Shown here in pieces: positions 55,642-64,000 of a DNA stretch of 64,000 nucleotides. Each line of letters begins with the position of its first letter. Position 1 is the first letter of the stretch. A program made the translations under genes and the position numbers. This DNA comes from Asanoa iriomotensis. GTDB lineage: Bacteria > Actinomycetota > Actinomycetes > Mycobacteriales > Micromonosporaceae. A model generated the notes under the pieces. The model searched no databases and had not been told where the DNA came from. It saw nothing but the letters and a program-made list of their open reading frames with translations. Location of the stretch: assembly GCF_016862515.1 (NCBI RefSeq), contig NZ_BONC01000040.1, positions 1 through 64,000 on the forward strand, written 5' to 3'.

Positions 55642-56435
55642 TCAAGATCTCCTGCCAGGAGCAGCTGCTCCCCGGCGAGAGCCTCCAGGCGAAGTGGGAC
55701 TTCGCCGCCCGCGCCGGCTACGACGGCATCGAGCTGCGGGCCAAGGGCGACTTCGCGTTCCGCGACCGGTTGCCCGAGCTGCGCCAGGCGGCCCGCGACG
55801 GCGTGCCGATGCCGTCGGTCTGCGTCGACATGCTGCACTTCATCGGCGCGTTCGACGCCGACCTGCGGCGCGACGCGATCGCCCAGCTCCGCTCCCAGCT
55901 CTCCGTGATCGCGGAGATCGGCGGGTCGGTCGCCTGCACACCCGCCTCCTACGGCATGTTCTCCCGGCGGCTGCCGCCGTTCGAGCCGCCGCGCACCCCC
56001 GACGCCGACCGCGCGGTGCTGCTGGCCGCGCTGAGCGAGCTGGGCGCGCACGCGGAGGCGAACGGCGTGACCCTCGTGCTCGAGCCGCTCAACCGCTACG
56101 AGGACCACATGGTCAACCGGCTCGACGAGGCCGTCTCGCTGATCGACGAGGCCGGGTCGCGAGGCCTGCGGGTGCTCGCCGACACGTACCACATGAACAT
56201 CGAGGAGGACGAGCCGACGAGCGCGCTCGTCAAGACCGCCGACCGCCTCGGCCACGTGCAGGTCAGCGACTCCAACCGGTTCCAGCCCGGCGCCGGGCAC
56301 ATCGACTGGGGCGCGCTGCTCGGCACGCTCGACGCGATCGGCTACGACGGGCACCTGGCCGTCGAGTGCCGCCTGCGCGGCGAGCCCACGGCCGCGGTCG
56401 CCGCGATCCCCGGCTACCTGCGGAGGTGGTCGTGA
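55638..56435 (+). CDS. Sugar phosphate isomerase/epimerase (xylose isomerase-like TIM barrel)
   Basis: A 265-aa TIM-barrel protein. GYDGIELRAKGDF near residue 28, LVLEPLNRYEDHMVN near 145, LADTYHMNIEE near 184 and HVQVSDSNRFQPGAGHIDW near 205 contain the metal ligands Glu, Asp, His and the later Glu of this family. It would interconvert ketoses or epimers. ATG at 55638 overlaps the dehydrogenase stop by 4 nt. Confidence 0.92.
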   Translation: MIKISCQEQLLPGESLQAKWDFAARAGYDGIELRAKGDFAFRDRLPELRQAARDGVPMPSVCVDMLHFIGAFDADLRRDAIAQLRSQLSVIAEIGGSVACTPASYGMFSRRLPPFEPPRTPDADRAVLLAALSELGAHAEANGVTLVLEPLNRYEDHMVNRLDEAVSLIDEAGSRGLRVLADTYHMNIEEDEPTSALVKTADRLGHVQVSDSNRFQPGAGHIDWGALLGTLDAIGYDGHLAVECRLRGEPTAAVAAIPGYLRRWS

Positions 56436-57751
56436 GCATCGCGGACGCACCGGTGCGTGCCGTCATCTCGCCGTCCGCGTCGCTCGACCGGGCGGCGCGG
56501 CGGGTCCTGGCCGCCAACTGGCGGCGCGGCGCGACCGTGCCCGCCGGCGGGCTCTACCCGCACCAGTGGAGCTGGGATTCCGCCTTCATCGCGCTCGGCC
56601 TGCGGCACTTCTCGCCGGTGCGGGCACAGCGCGAGTTGGAGTCGCTGTTCGGCGCGCAGTGGACCGACGGCCGGGTGCCGCACATCGTGTTCGACCCGCT
56701 GGTGCCCGCGGACGCGTACTTCCCGGGCCCGGCGTTCTGGCGTTCCGCCGACGTCGCCGGCGCACCGGGCGTGCCCACCTCCGGGATCGTGCAGCCGCCG
56801 GCGCACGCGCTGGCCGCCTGGGAGACGTTCCGCGCCGCGCCGGCCGTGGCGCGTTCCCGCCGCTTCCTGGAACGCCTCTACCCGCGTCTGGTCGCCTGGC
56901 ACGACTTTCTGCTCACCGCGCGCGACCTGCGCGGGCGCGGCCTGGTCTCGGTGGTGCACCCGTGGGAGTCCGGGATGGACAACAGCCCGGCCTGGGACGT
57001 GCCGCTGTCCCGGGTCGTCCCGCTGCCGCCCGCCGAGCTGGCCCGGCGCGACCTCGCGCACGCGGCGGCGGCCGAGCGGCCGACCGACACCGACTACGGG
57101 CGCTACATCCGGCTGGCCCGCGACTACCGGGACTCGGGCTATCGCGAGACGCCCGGGTTCGCGGTCGAAGACCCGCTGTGCAACGCGCTGCTGGCCGCCG
57201 GTGAGCACGCGCTCGCCTCGATCGCCGCGGAGATCGGGCTCGACCCGGCCCGCCACCTGGCCCGTGCGCAGCAGGTCACCGACGCGCTGATGGCCGAGCT
57301 GTGGGACGTCACCGCCGGTACCTTCTTCGCGTACGACGTCGTCGGCGACGCCGTGCTCCGGTCGTACTCGATAGCGGGTCTGCTGCCCGTGGTCGTCCCG
57401 GACCTGCCGGTCGCGACGGACCTGGTGAAGACCGCGCTCGGCGACCGGTTCCGGCTGGCCGACGCGTGCCCGGTGCCGAGCTACGACCTGACCGCGGCCG
57501 ACCACGAGGCCGGGCGCTACTGGCGCGGTCCCGGATGGATCAACACCAGCTGGCTCTTCTGGTACGGACTGCGCCTGCACGGCGAGACCGGGTTGGCCGA
57601 CGACCTGCGCGACCGGCTCCTGGCGCGGGTGCGGACGGCCGGCTTCCGCGAATACCTGGACCCGCTCACCGGCGCGGGTTTCGGCACCGACGACTTCAGC
57701 TGGACGGCGGCGCTCACGCTGGACCTCATCCGCACCGGGCCACGCCGCTGA
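56432..57751 (+). CDS. GH63-like (mannosylglycerate hydrolase-type) glycosidase
   Basis: A 439-aa (alpha/alpha)6-barrel protein. LYPHQWSWDSAFIALGL near residue 35 carries the WDSAF motif; HPWESGMDNSPAWD near 178 and GPGWINTSWLFWYGL near 366 are the other barrel motifs of this clade. Known relatives hydrolyse mannosyl- or glucosylglycerate. Start GTG at 56432 has GGAGG upstream and overlaps the previous stop. It probably frees the sugar used by the two upstream enzymes, which is inference. Confidence 0.85.
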   Translation: MSIADAPVRAVISPSASLDRAARRVLAANWRRGATVPAGGLYPHQWSWDSAFIALGLRHFSPVRAQRELESLFGAQWTDGRVPHIVFDPLVPADAYFPGPAFWRSADVAGAPGVPTSGIVQPPAHALAAWETFRAAPAVARSRRFLERLYPRLVAWHDFLLTARDLRGRGLVSVVHPWESGMDNSPAWDVPLSRVVPLPPAELARRDLAHAAAAERPTDTDYGRYIRLARDYRDSGYRETPGFAVEDPLCNALLAAGEHALASIAAEIGLDPARHLARAQQVTDALMAELWDVTAGTFFAYDVVGDAVLRSYSIAGLLPVVVPDLPVATDLVKTALGDRFRLADACPVPSYDLTAADHEAGRYWRGPGWINTSWLFWYGLRLHGETGLADDLRDRLLARVRTAGFREYLDPLTGAGFGTDDFSWTAALTLDLIRTGPRR

Positions 57752-57766
57752 GTCGTTGACACCGAT

Positions 57767-59596
57767 ATGCGGACCCTGGTTTCGGGCGTCACCTGCCTGC
57801 TGACCGACGCCGCCGGCAACGTCACGGACGCCGGCGGGTTCTTCGTCGCCGACACCCGGCACCTGTCGCGCTGGGTGCTGACCGTGCACGGCCGCGCGCT
57901 GCGGGCGCTGGGCACCGGCGACTCGGGCGACGAGGTGGTGCTGGCGCCGCCGACCGTGCGCAACGAGAACCCGCCGTTCGTGCTGCGGCGGGTGCAGCGC
58001 CTGGGCTCCGGCCTGCTGGCCGAGGAGCTGACCCTGACGAGCTTCGTGGCCTCGCCGCAGACGGTGCGGGTGGCGCTGTCCGCCGAGGCCGACTTCGCGG
58101 ACCAGTTCGAGCTGCGGTCGTCGCGGCTGTTCGACAAGTCGGACGCCACGCGTGAGGTGACCGCGGCGGACGCGAACCTGGTCTTCGCGTACGCCCGGCG
58201 GGGCTTCCGGCGGCGGACCCGGGTGACCGCGTCGCCGCCGGCCCGGATGTCGCCGGACGGCCCCCAGTGGACGGTGACCGTGCCGGCGCACGGTTCGGTG
58301 ACGCTGCGCGCGACGGTTTCCGCCGGTGGCGCGGCGGCCGTGCCCGCGCCCCCGATCTCCGCGCCGGCGCTCGTGTCCGGCGACGATCTCACCCGCTGCG
58401 CCGCCCGCGGCCTCGCCGACCTCGACAGCCTCCGGGTGCCGGCCGCCGACCTGCCGCTGCCCGGCGTCGAGCTGCCGGCGGGCACCGTGGTCCCGGCCGC
58501 CGGCGCGCCGTGGTTCCTCACCCTGTTCGGCCGGGACAGCCTGCTCACCTCGCTGTTCGCGCTGCCGTACCGGCCGGAGCTGGCCGAGGGCACGCTGCGC
58601 CTGCTGGCCGCGACGCAGGGCCGCGAGCACGCGGCCGAGCGGATCGAGCAGCCGGGCAAGATCCTGCACGAGCTGCGGCAGGGCGAGCTGGCGGCGCTGG
58701 GCGAGGTGCCCTACGCGCGCTACTACGGCACGGTCGACGCGACGCCGCTGTTCCTGGTGCTGCTCGCCGAGCACCACGCGGTGACCGGCGACGACATCGT
58801 GGCCAAGGACCTCGAGCCCGCCGCTCGGGCCGCGGTCGCCTGGATGCTCGACGACGGCGGCATGCAGGCCACCGGTTACCTGCGCTATCCCACGGACGCG
58901 CCCGGCCTCGTGCACCACTGCTGGAAGGACTCGGCGGACTCGATGGTGTTCGCCGACGGCGCGGTGGCGCAGGGTCCGATCGCGGTCTGCGAGGCACAGG
59001 GGTACGCGTACCGGGCCTTGCGCGGCACCGCGGAGCTGGCCCGCACGGCCTGGGGCGACCCGGACTGGGCGGCCGACCTCGACCGGCGCGCGGACCGCCT
59101 GCGGGCGATGTTCTCCGCGGACTTCCGCCTGCCGAACGCGTTCGTCGCGCTGGCCATGGACGGCGCGGACCGCCAGGTCGACGCGCTGGCCTCGAACGCC
59201 GGCCACGTGCTGTGGTCGGGCATCCTCGACGACTCATGGGCGGCGCTGGTCGCGGAGCGGCTGGCCGCCGAGGACTTCTGCTCCGGCTGGGGCATCCGCA
59301 CGCTGGCCGAGGGGCAGGCGCCGTACCACCCGCTCTCGTACCACCGCGGCGGCGTCTGGCCGCACGACACGGCGCTCGCGGTGGCGGGCCTGGCCCGCGC
59401 GGGCCGGCGGGACGCGGCGGCCCGGATCGCCGACGGCCTGGTCGCGGCCGCCTCGACCGCGGGCGGCCGGCTGCCCGAGGTGCTGACGGGCCTAGCCCGC
59501 CGACCCGGCCAGCCACCGGTGCCGTACCCGCACTCCTGCTCACCACAGGCCTGGGCCGCGGCGGCCCCGCTCCTGCTGCGGACCGTGCTCGAATAG
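57767..59596 (+). CDS. Glycogen-debranching-like (amylo-alpha-1,6-glucosidase-type) protein
   Basis: A 609-aa protein. The N-terminal ~200 residues are the beta-rich debranching N-domain ([14 protein letters not shown] near 26). The C-terminal half is an (alpha/alpha)6 barrel with [20 protein letters not shown] near 248, [11 protein letters not shown] near 386 and [14 protein letters not shown] near 523. It lies 15 nt after the GH63-like gene. Its substrate here is probably an oligosaccharide or glucoside imported by the transporter rather than glycogen, judged only by context. A terminator follows. Confidence 0.88.
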   Translation: MRTLVSGVTCLLTDAAGNVTDAGGFFVADTRHLSRWVLTVHGRALRALGTGDSGDEVVLAPPTVRNENPPFVLRRVQRLGSGLLAEELTLTSFVASPQTVRVALSAEADFADQFELRSSRLFDKSDATREVTAADANLVFAYARRGFRRRTRVTASPPARMSPDGPQWTVTVPAHGSVTLRATVSAGGAAAVPAPPISAPALVSGDDLTRCAARGLADLDSLRVPAADLPLPGVELPAGTVVPAAGAPWFLTLFGRDSLLTSLFALPYRPELAEGTLRLLAATQGREHAAERIEQPGKILHELRQGELAALGEVPYARYYGTVDATPLFLVLLAEHHAVTGDDIVAKDLEPAARAAVAWMLDDGGMQATGYLRYPTDAPGLVHHCWKDSADSMVFADGAVAQGPIAVCEAQGYAYRALRGTAELARTAWGDPDWAADLDRRADRLRAMFSADFRLPNAFVALAMDGADRQVDALASNAGHVLWSGILDDSWAALVAERLAAEDFCSGWGIRTLAEGQAPYHPLSYHRGGVWPHDTALAVAGLARAGRRDAAARIADGLVAAASTAGGRLPEVLTGLARRPGQPPVPYPHSCSPQAWAAAAPLLLRTVLE

Positions 59597-59598
59597 GT

Positions 59599-59626
59599 GC
59601 GCGGGCGCCGTCGCCGGCGCCCGCGC
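59599..59626. terminator. Terminator between glycosidase gene and the small peptide gene
   Basis: GCGCGGGCGCCG and CGGCGCCCGCGC form a perfect 12-bp stem around TCGC. It follows the glycosidase stop by 2 bp and the convergent peptide gene's stop by 10 bp, so it can serve both. Confidence 0.75.
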
Positions 59627-59636
59627 GATCGGTGGG

Positions 59637-59741
59637 TCAGTCGACGCCGCGGGCGGAGATGCCGGCCTGGGCCACGGTGGGCAGCCAGACCAACACCCCG
59701 GTCACCGCGGCGGCGACGACGAGCCGGATGAGCTTGCGCAT
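59637..59741 (-). CDS. 34-aa secreted or membrane peptide
   Basis: ATG at 59741 is preceded by GGAGAAGGAGG, one of the strongest ribosome sites in the window. The product [20 protein letters not shown], then [14 protein letters not shown], looks like a full signal peptide with AQA as cleavage site, which would release the octapeptide GISARGVD. Alternatively it is a small membrane protein. The upstream gap to the methyltransferase end (59799) is 57 bp. Confidence 0.6.
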   Translation of the reverse strand: MRKLIRLVVAAAVTGVLVWLPTVAQAGISARGVD

Positions 59742-59798
59742 CGTTGCTCCTCCTTCTCCGGGTCCCGGTCGGGACACTGTGGATTCGGAGCTGGTGCG

Positions 59799-60638
59799 CT
59801 ACCGGATGGGCCGGCTGCCCGCGGCCACCCAGATCGTGAGGGCGGCCAGGAACTCGTCGCGCTCGCCGGCCGCGGCGACCTCGGCGAACCAGCGGTCGCG
59901 CAGCTCGTCCGGGACCATGCCGGCCTCCGGCGGGACCTCCGGGTTGAAGAACGGCATGACCACCGCGGCCGAGGTGGGGTTCGGGAAGACCAGGGTCACC
60001 GCGGTCGCGGTCACGTCGGTCAGGCCCGCGTGGACCAGGCGGCGGCGCAGCGTGCGGCCCATGTCGTTGTGGTGCTGGGCCGACAGGTTCAGCAGGCGGT
60101 CGCGCATCACGGCCGCGAGGTCGCCGGGCACGCCGTCGACGGCGGCGGACTCCCAGTCGGTGTCGATCAGGCAGACCCGGCCGCCGGGGCGGGTGACCCG
60201 GGTCAGCTCCGCCACGGCCCGGTCCGGGTCGGCGAGGTGTTGGAGGACCCGTTCCGCGCGTACGCCGTCGAAGGTGTCCGCGTCGAAGCGCAGGTCCGTG
60301 ACGTCGCCCTGGACGAAGCGGACCGGCAGGTGGGTCGGGGTCAGGTCCTCGGCGGCGCGCAGCGTGCGGGCGGAGGCGTCCATCGCCACGACCTCGCCCT
60401 CCGCGCCGACGACGGCGGCCAGCTCGCGGGCCACCTCGCCCGCGCCCGCCCCGGCGTCGAGCAACCGCTGGCCCGGCTGTGGTGCGAGCGCCTCCCACGC
60501 GGTCCGGCGCACGCGCTCGATCTCGGGATGGGCCGCCATCGCGCGGAGCACGCCGAGGAGCACCTCGAACATGGGCTGCGGAAGGGCGTCGATGTCGGCG
60601 AACACGCCCGCGTCGGACTGTTCAGGGTCGGCCGTCAT
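59799..60638 (-). CDS. Class I SAM-dependent methyltransferase
   Basis: A 279-aa protein. [20 protein letters not shown] near residue 59 is motif I, MDASARTL near 85 follows, and [20 protein letters not shown] near 126 and [14 protein letters not shown] near 148 complete the fold. Its best resemblance is to ubiquinone/menaquinone-type or small-molecule methyltransferases, substrate unknown. It is divergent from the ClgR-like regulator gene across 81 bp. Confidence 0.87.
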   Translation of the reverse strand: MTADPEQSDAGVFADIDALPQPMFEVLLGVLRAMAAHPEIERVRRTAWEALAPQPGQRLLDAGAGAGEVARELAAVVGAEGEVVAMDASARTLRAAEDLTPTHLPVRFVQGDVTDLRFDADTFDGVRAERVLQHLADPDRAVAELTRVTRPGGRVCLIDTDWESAAVDGVPGDLAAVMRDRLLNLSAQHHNDMGRTLRRRLVHAGLTDVTATAVTLVFPNPTSAAVVMPFFNPEVPPEAGMVPDELRDRWFAEVAAAGERDEFLAALTIWVAAGSRPIR

Positions 60639-60719
60639 GCCAGAAAGCTAAGCACGTTCCGCTACGCCCAGCGCGAAACGGCGCCCGCGGGGCGGGCGGG
60701 TCCGCCTAGAGTCAGGCGC

Positions 60720-61067
60720 GTGACGGACCAGCCGCTGCTGCGTGAGGTGTTCGGCCGGCTGCTGCGCCGGGTCCGGCTGCGGCAGGGCCGCACGCTGGCC
60801 GAGGTCGCCCAGGACGCCCGCGTCTCCGCGCAGTACCTGTCGGAGGTCGAGCGCGGCCGCAAGGAGCCGTCGTCCGAGGTGCTCGCCGCCGTCTGCGGCG
60901 CGCTCGGCGTCGACCTGCCCGACCTGCTCGCCGCCGCGGGCCGGGAGCTGACCCCGGCCCGCGTGGCACCCGTCCTGCGCCTCGCCGACGCCCGCGCCGC
61001 CGTGGCCCGCCCCCGTCTTCCGTCCGCGGGCCGCGCCGGCGAGGTCCACCTGCGGATCGCCGCTTAG
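60720..61067 (+). CDS. ClgR/PopR-like XRE-family regulator of clp genes
   Basis: A 115-aa protein. The helix-turn-helix [20 protein letters not shown] followed by [20 protein letters not shown] is the ClgR/PopR pattern. In Streptomyces such proteins activate clpP operons and are removed by ClpP through a C-terminal Ala-Ala; this one ends RIAA. The gene converges on the clpP pair, 3' end within 3 bp overlap. Start is GTG at 60720. A GTTC...GAAC site lies upstream of the clpP pair. Confidence 0.87.
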   Translation: MTDQPLLREVFGRLLRRVRLRQGRTLAEVAQDARVSAQYLSEVERGRKEPSSEVLAAVCGALGVDLPDLLAAAGRELTPARVAPVLRLADARAAVARPRLPSAGRAGEVHLRIAA

Positions 61068-61678
61068 CCGACCCGAGCGAGCGGCGTGCCCTTGCGGCTG
61101 CGGACCACATGGTCCGCGAGGCCGAAGGCGACCGCCTCGTCCGCCGAGAACAGCACGTTGCGGTCGATGTCGGCGCGGATCTTGCCGGTCGGATGTCCGG
61201 TCACGTCGGCGAGGATCTCCTCCATCTCCGCGCGCATCCGGCTGACCTCCTTGGCCTGGACCGCGAGGTCCGGCAACGTGCCCCGGGCCTGGCTGGACGG
61301 CTGGTGCAGCGCCACCTTGGCGTGCTGGAGCACGGCCCGCTTGCCCGGCGTGCCGGCCGCGAGCAGCACCGCCGCGGCCGACGCGGCCTGGCCGAGGCAG
61401 AAGGTCGCGACGTCGGGCCGCACGAACCGCATCGTGTCGTAGATCGCGGTCAGGGCGCTGAACGAGCCGCCCGGCGAGTTGATGTACAGGGCGATCTCCT
61501 GGTCGGGGCTCGCCGACTCCAGGTGCAGGAGCTGCGCCATCACGACGTTGGCGACGCCGTCGTCGATCTCCGTGCCCAGGAAGATGATCCGCTCTGACAA
61601 GAGCCGCGAGTAGATGTCGAAGGCGCGTTCCCCGGTCGAGGTCCGCTCGATGACGGTCGGGATCGTGTACTGGCTCAT
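61064..61678 (-). CDS. clpP: ATP-dependent Clp protease proteolytic subunit (second of pair)
   Basis: A 204-aa Clp[16 protein letters not shown] near residue 96 has the catalytic Ser; HQPSSQARG near 122 the His; [13 protein letters not shown] near 170 the Asp. YINSPGG (~65) is the oxyanion strand. ATG at 61678 comes 2 nt after the stop of the upstream clpP, so they are co-translated and probably form a mixed tetradecamer. Near the C-terminus [11 protein letters not shown] is short. Confidence 0.95.
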   Translation of the reverse strand: MSQYTIPTVIERTSTGERAFDIYSRLLSERIIFLGTEIDDGVANVVMAQLLHLESASPDQEIALYINSPGGSFSALTAIYDTMRFVRPDVATFCLGQAASAAAVLLAAGTPGKRAVLQHAKVALHQPSSQARGTLPDLAVQAKEVSRMRAEMEEILADVTGHPTGKIRADIDRNVLFSADEAVAFGLADHVVRSRKGTPLARVG

Positions 61679-61680
61679 CG

Positions 61681-62286
61681 TCACAGCCCCACCGGTTGCC
61701 GGGTGACGGTCGGCCGCACGTCGTCGACCTGGGTCACCACGTGGTCGACCATCCCGTACTCGAGCGCCTCTTCGGCGTTGAACCATCGGTCCCGCCCGCT
61801 GTCCGCGTGCACGGCCTCGACCGGCTGCCCGGTGTGCTGGGCGATCAGCTCGACCAGGGTCCGCCCAATCCGCTCGAGCTGGCCGGCGTAGATCTCGATG
61901 TCGGCGGCCGTGCCACCGAAGCCGGCCGAGCCCTGGTGCATCAGCACCTGGGCGTGCGGCAGGCTGAACCGCTTGCCGGCCGTGCCCGCGCAGAGCAGGA
62001 ACTGCGCCATGCTCCCGGCCAGACCCATCGCGACGGTACGCACGTCGTTGGGAATCACCCGCATCGTGTCGTAGATCGCCAGCCCGGCGCTGACCGACCC
62101 ACCCGGCGAGTTGATGTAGAGGCTGATGTCGGCGCGCGGGTCCTCGGCCGACAGCAGCAGCAACTGGGCGCAGAGGCGGTTGGCGATCGGGTCGTCCACC
62201 TCCTGGCCGAGCACGATGATCCGCTGGTGCAGCAACCGGCTCGCCAACTGGTCGTCGAGCGTCGCACCGCCCGTCAAGCTCTGCAT
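61681..62286 (-). CDS. clpP: ATP-dependent Clp protease proteolytic subunit (first of pair)
   Basis: A 201-aa Clp[15 protein letters not shown] near residue 92 carries the catalytic Ser; [11 protein letters not shown] near 118 the His; [17 protein letters not shown] near 165 the Asp. GLAGSMAQ differs from the usual GQAASMG-type motif, as in the clpP3/clpP4-like pairs of actinobacteria. GAGGAGA precedes the ATG at 62286. A ClgR-box-like dyad lies 88 bp upstream. Confidence 0.95.
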   Translation of the reverse strand: MQSLTGGATLDDQLASRLLHQRIIVLGQEVDDPIANRLCAQLLLLSAEDPRADISLYINSPGGSVSAGLAIYDTMRVIPNDVRTVAMGLAGSMAQFLLCAGTAGKRFSLPHAQVLMHQGSAGFGGTAADIEIYAGQLERIGRTLVELIAQHTGQPVEAVHADSGRDRWFNAEEALEYGMVDHVVTQVDDVRPTVTRQPVGL

Positions 62287-62373
62287 GGTCGTCTCTCCTC
62301 GGGTCGTTCGTGTGTCCCCACGATGCGGACCCCGATCACGGCCCGGCCAGGCCACGCTGCTGACGGCAGCGAG

Positions 62374-62391
62374 GTTCAGCGCTCGGCGAAC
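62374..62391. promoter_or_regulatory. ClgR/PopR-box-like operator upstream of the clpP pair
   Basis: GTTCAGC-GCTC-GGCGAAC, an 18-bp near-palindrome in the gap between the clpP pair and the GntR gene. Its GTTC..GC/GC..GAAC form resembles known ClgR boxes of actinobacteria. The adjacent XRE protein is the expected ligand. Confidence 0.6.
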
Positions 62392-62417
62392 GCTTGACAC
62401 GGCGGCGGCGCGCGAAG

Positions 62418-62431
62418 TGCAATATGTTGCA
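62418..62431 (+). promoter_or_regulatory. Dyad at the GntR gene start
   Basis: TGCAA-TATG-TTGCA is a perfect inverted repeat ending at the ATG at 62431. It may be an autoregulatory GntR operator. TATGTT within it could act as a -10 box, which would favour the downstream GTG at 62458 as start. Confidence 0.45.
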
Positions 62432-63087
62432 TGCCGATCCCTTCAAGTGCAGGTGTCGTGGCCCGGTCACTGCCCCGCGACGACGCCTACCGGGCGATCC
62501 GGGACGCCATCGTGGACGGCACGCTCGCCCCCGGTGAGCGGCTCAACGACGCCGACCTCGCGCGCTGGCTCGGCGTCAGCCGGACGCCGGTGCGGGAGGC
62601 GCTGACCCGGCTCGACGAGGCCGGCCTCGTGCGGACCAAGCCCGGGCGCTACACGATCGTCAGCCCGCTCGACGTCCGCGCGGTCCGGGCGGCGCAGTCG
62701 GTGACCTCGGCGATGCACGAGCTGGCCGTGCGGGAGGCACTGCCCAACCTGTCCGCCACCGAGCTCGACGCGATGCGGGCGGCCAACGCGCGGTTCGCGG
62801 CCGCGCTGCGGGCCGACGACGTCGACGCGGCGATCGCCGCCGACGACGAGTTCCACGGCGTCGCGGTGACGGCCTGCGCCAACACCGCGGTCCGCAGCGT
62901 GCTCGACCAGTTCACCCCCCAGCTCCGCCGGCTGGAACGGCTGCGGTTCTCGTCGCTGAGCGGCCGCGGCTCGGTGGCACAGCACGACCGGATCATCGCG
63001 CTGTGCGCGGCCGGCGATGTCGAGGGCGCCGTCGCCGCCACCCGCGCCAACTGGCAGACCCTGACTCCGCTGCTCGAAGGAGAATGA
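62431..63087 (+). CDS. GntR-family regulator (FadR/FCD subfamily)
   Basis: A 218-aa protein. N-terminal winged helix [20 protein letters not shown] followed by [19 protein letters not shown] (~20-60), then an all-helical FCD ligand domain with the metal-ligand pattern DDEFHGVAV (~150) and [10 protein letters not shown] near 190. Start at ATG 62431 or GTG 62458. It is followed 2 nt later by the ACC deaminase gene and probably regulates it. Confidence 0.9.
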   Translation: MPIPSSAGVVARSLPRDDAYRAIRDAIVDGTLAPGERLNDADLARWLGVSRTPVREALTRLDEAGLVRTKPGRYTIVSPLDVRAVRAAQSVTSAMHELAVREALPNLSATELDAMRAANARFAAALRADDVDAAIAADDEFHGVAVTACANTAVRSVLDQFTPQLRRLERLRFSSLSGRGSVAQHDRIIALCAAGDVEGAVAATRANWQTLTPLLEGE

Positions 63088-63089
63088 CC

Positions 63090-64000
63090 ATGGCCCTCGC
63101 CGACTTCGACCGCTATCCCCTGCTGTTCGGCCCGAGCCCGGTCCACCCCCTCGACCGGCTCAGCGCCCACCTCGGCGGGGCGCGGGTCTGGGCCAAGCGC
63201 GAAGACTGCAACAGCGGTCTCGCGTACGGCGGCAACAAGACCCGAAAGCTCGAATACCTCCTGCCCGACGCGCTCGCCAACGGCGCGGACACGCTGGTCA
63301 GCATCGGCGGCGTGCAGTCCAACCACACCCGCCAGGTGGCCGCGGTCGCGGCCCGCGCGGGCCTGAAGGCCGTGCTCGTGCAGGAGAGCTGGGTCGACTG
63401 GCCGGACCCGGTCAACGACAAGGTCGGCAACATCCTGCTGTCCCGGGTGATGGGCGCCGACGTGCGGCTGGTCCAGGAGGGCTTCGGCATCGGGTTCAAG
63501 GAGAGCTGGCAGCAGGCGCTGGCGGACGTCCGCGCCGCGGGCGGCGTGCCCTACGCGATCCCGGCCGGCGCGTCCGACCACCGGCTGGGCGGTCTGGGGT
63601 TCGCCAACTGGGCCTACGAGGTCGAGCAGCAGGAGCGCGAGCTGGGCGTCTTCTTCGACACGATCGTGGTGTGCAGCGTGACCGGCAGCACCCAGGCGGG
63701 GATGATCGCCGGCTTCGCTGGGCAGGAGCGGCCGCGGCGGGTGCTGGGCATCGACGCGTCGGCGAAGCTCGACGAGACGCAGGCACAGGTGGAGAAGATC
63801 GCCCGCAACACCGCGGCGCTGATCGGGCTGGGCCGGGACCTGCGCGACGACGAGATCACGGTGCTGCCCGGGTGGGCGGGCGACCTGTACGGCATTCCCG
63901 TGCAGTCCACCGTGGACGCCATCGCGCTGACCGGTTCGCTGGAGGGCGTGATCCTCGACCCGGTGTACGAGGGCAAGTCGATGGCGGCGCTGATCGACCT
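63090..64000 (+). CDS. acdS: 1-aminocyclopropane-1-carboxylate deaminase (3' end outside the window)
   Basis: The first 303 residues of about 338 are visible. ACC deaminases open the ring to 2-oxobutanoate and ammonia. [12 protein letters not shown] (~46-57) holds the PLP Lys, [20 protein letters not shown] (~72-91) the nucleophilic Ser/substrate loop, [10 protein letters not shown] near 98, and [10 protein letters not shown] near 290 the active-site Tyr and Glu. That YEGK segment separates it from D-cysteine desulfhydrase only partly, so the substrate is likely but not certain. ATG at 63090 with GAAGGAGA upstream. Plant-associated bacteria use this to lower ethylene. Confidence 0.9.
   Translation, partial: MALADFDRYPLLFGPSPVHPLDRLSAHLGGARVWAKREDCNSGLAYGGNKTRKLEYLLPDALANGADTLVSIGGVQSNHTRQVAAVAARAGLKAVLVQESWVDWPDPVNDKVGNILLSRVMGADVRLVQEGFGIGFKESWQQALADVRAAGGVPYAIPAGASDHRLGGLGFANWAYEVEQQERELGVFFDTIVVCSVTGSTQAGMIAGFAGQERPRRVLGIDASAKLDETQAQVEKIARNTAALIGLGRDLRDDEITVLPGWAGDLYGIPVQSTVDAIALTGSLEGVILDPVYEGKSMAALID

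Noticed and set aside
56414-59206. Minus-strand open frame of 930 codons opposite the two glycosidases
   Set aside because: Same cause: a shadow of real genes, low-complexity Arg/Val/Gly product.

Overview
The window reads as chromosome from a high-GC actinobacterium, most likely the Micromonosporaceae. Codons end almost always in G or C. GTG starts and 4-nt ATGA/GTGA overlaps are common. Actinobacterial hallmarks include F420-type oxidoreductases, HxlR regulators, a PASTA-less Ser/Thr kinase and paired ClpP genes. The family assignment is inference: there is no rRNA and I found no tRNA.

Layout. 1-7.2 kb: a membrane protein cut by the left edge, a CPBP protease, a small secreted protein, an M6 metalloprotease, a Ser/Thr kinase, a stand-alone zinc-ribbon protein and a small membrane protein. 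7.2-12.7 kb: glcD-glcE-glcF-aceB, four genes joined by 4-nt overlaps that turn glycolate into malate, divergent from an Nramp-type transporter. 14.3-17.1 kb: selB and selD, back to back, for selenocysteine use. 17-22.5 kb: regulators and small enzymes (HxlR with tandem operators, monooxygenase, Thr dehydratase, ankyrin protein, methyltransferase, HxlR, NAD-binding protein) plus a decayed SDR.

22.5-29.7 kb: an operon on the minus strand with a selenocysteine formate dehydrogenase (in-frame TGA plus a SECIS hairpin), its Fe-S and NrfD-like membrane subunits, a YibE/F protein and an APH-type kinase. SelB and SelD should serve this enzyme. selA and selC were not found here. 29.8-33.9 kb: methylglyoxal synthase, Na/Ca exchanger-like protein, TetR with a reductase, PAP2 phosphatase and a LacI remnant. 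33.9-36 kb: a two-gene, AT-richer island of unrecognised proteins sharing an N-terminal motif, behind a palindrome-rich promoter. This is the best candidate for an undescribed system.

36-46.9 kb: Lon, two F420-type oxidoreductases, a Tat-leader ORF overlapping an amidase, membrane proteins including a glycosyltransferase-like protein without its catalytic domain, an oxidoreductase, a DNA glycosylase, a VOC protein and a TetR. 46.9-47.4 kb: about five tandem copies of a ~100-bp non-coding repeat. 47.5-48.5 kb: a secreted M43 metalloprotease.

49-59.6 kb: two divergent sugar operons around a control region with a duplicated 68-bp element. One side has a binding protein, two permeases, a ROK regulator and a methyltransferase. 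The other has a dehydrogenase, a sugar isomerase/epimerase and two glycosidases. No transport ATPase is encoded, so a shared one is inferred. 59.6-62.3 kb: a 34-aa secreted peptide gene, a methyltransferase, and a clpP pair with a ClgR/PopR-like regulator ending in Ala-Ala. 62.4-64 kb: a GntR regulator and an ACC deaminase gene cut by the right edge.
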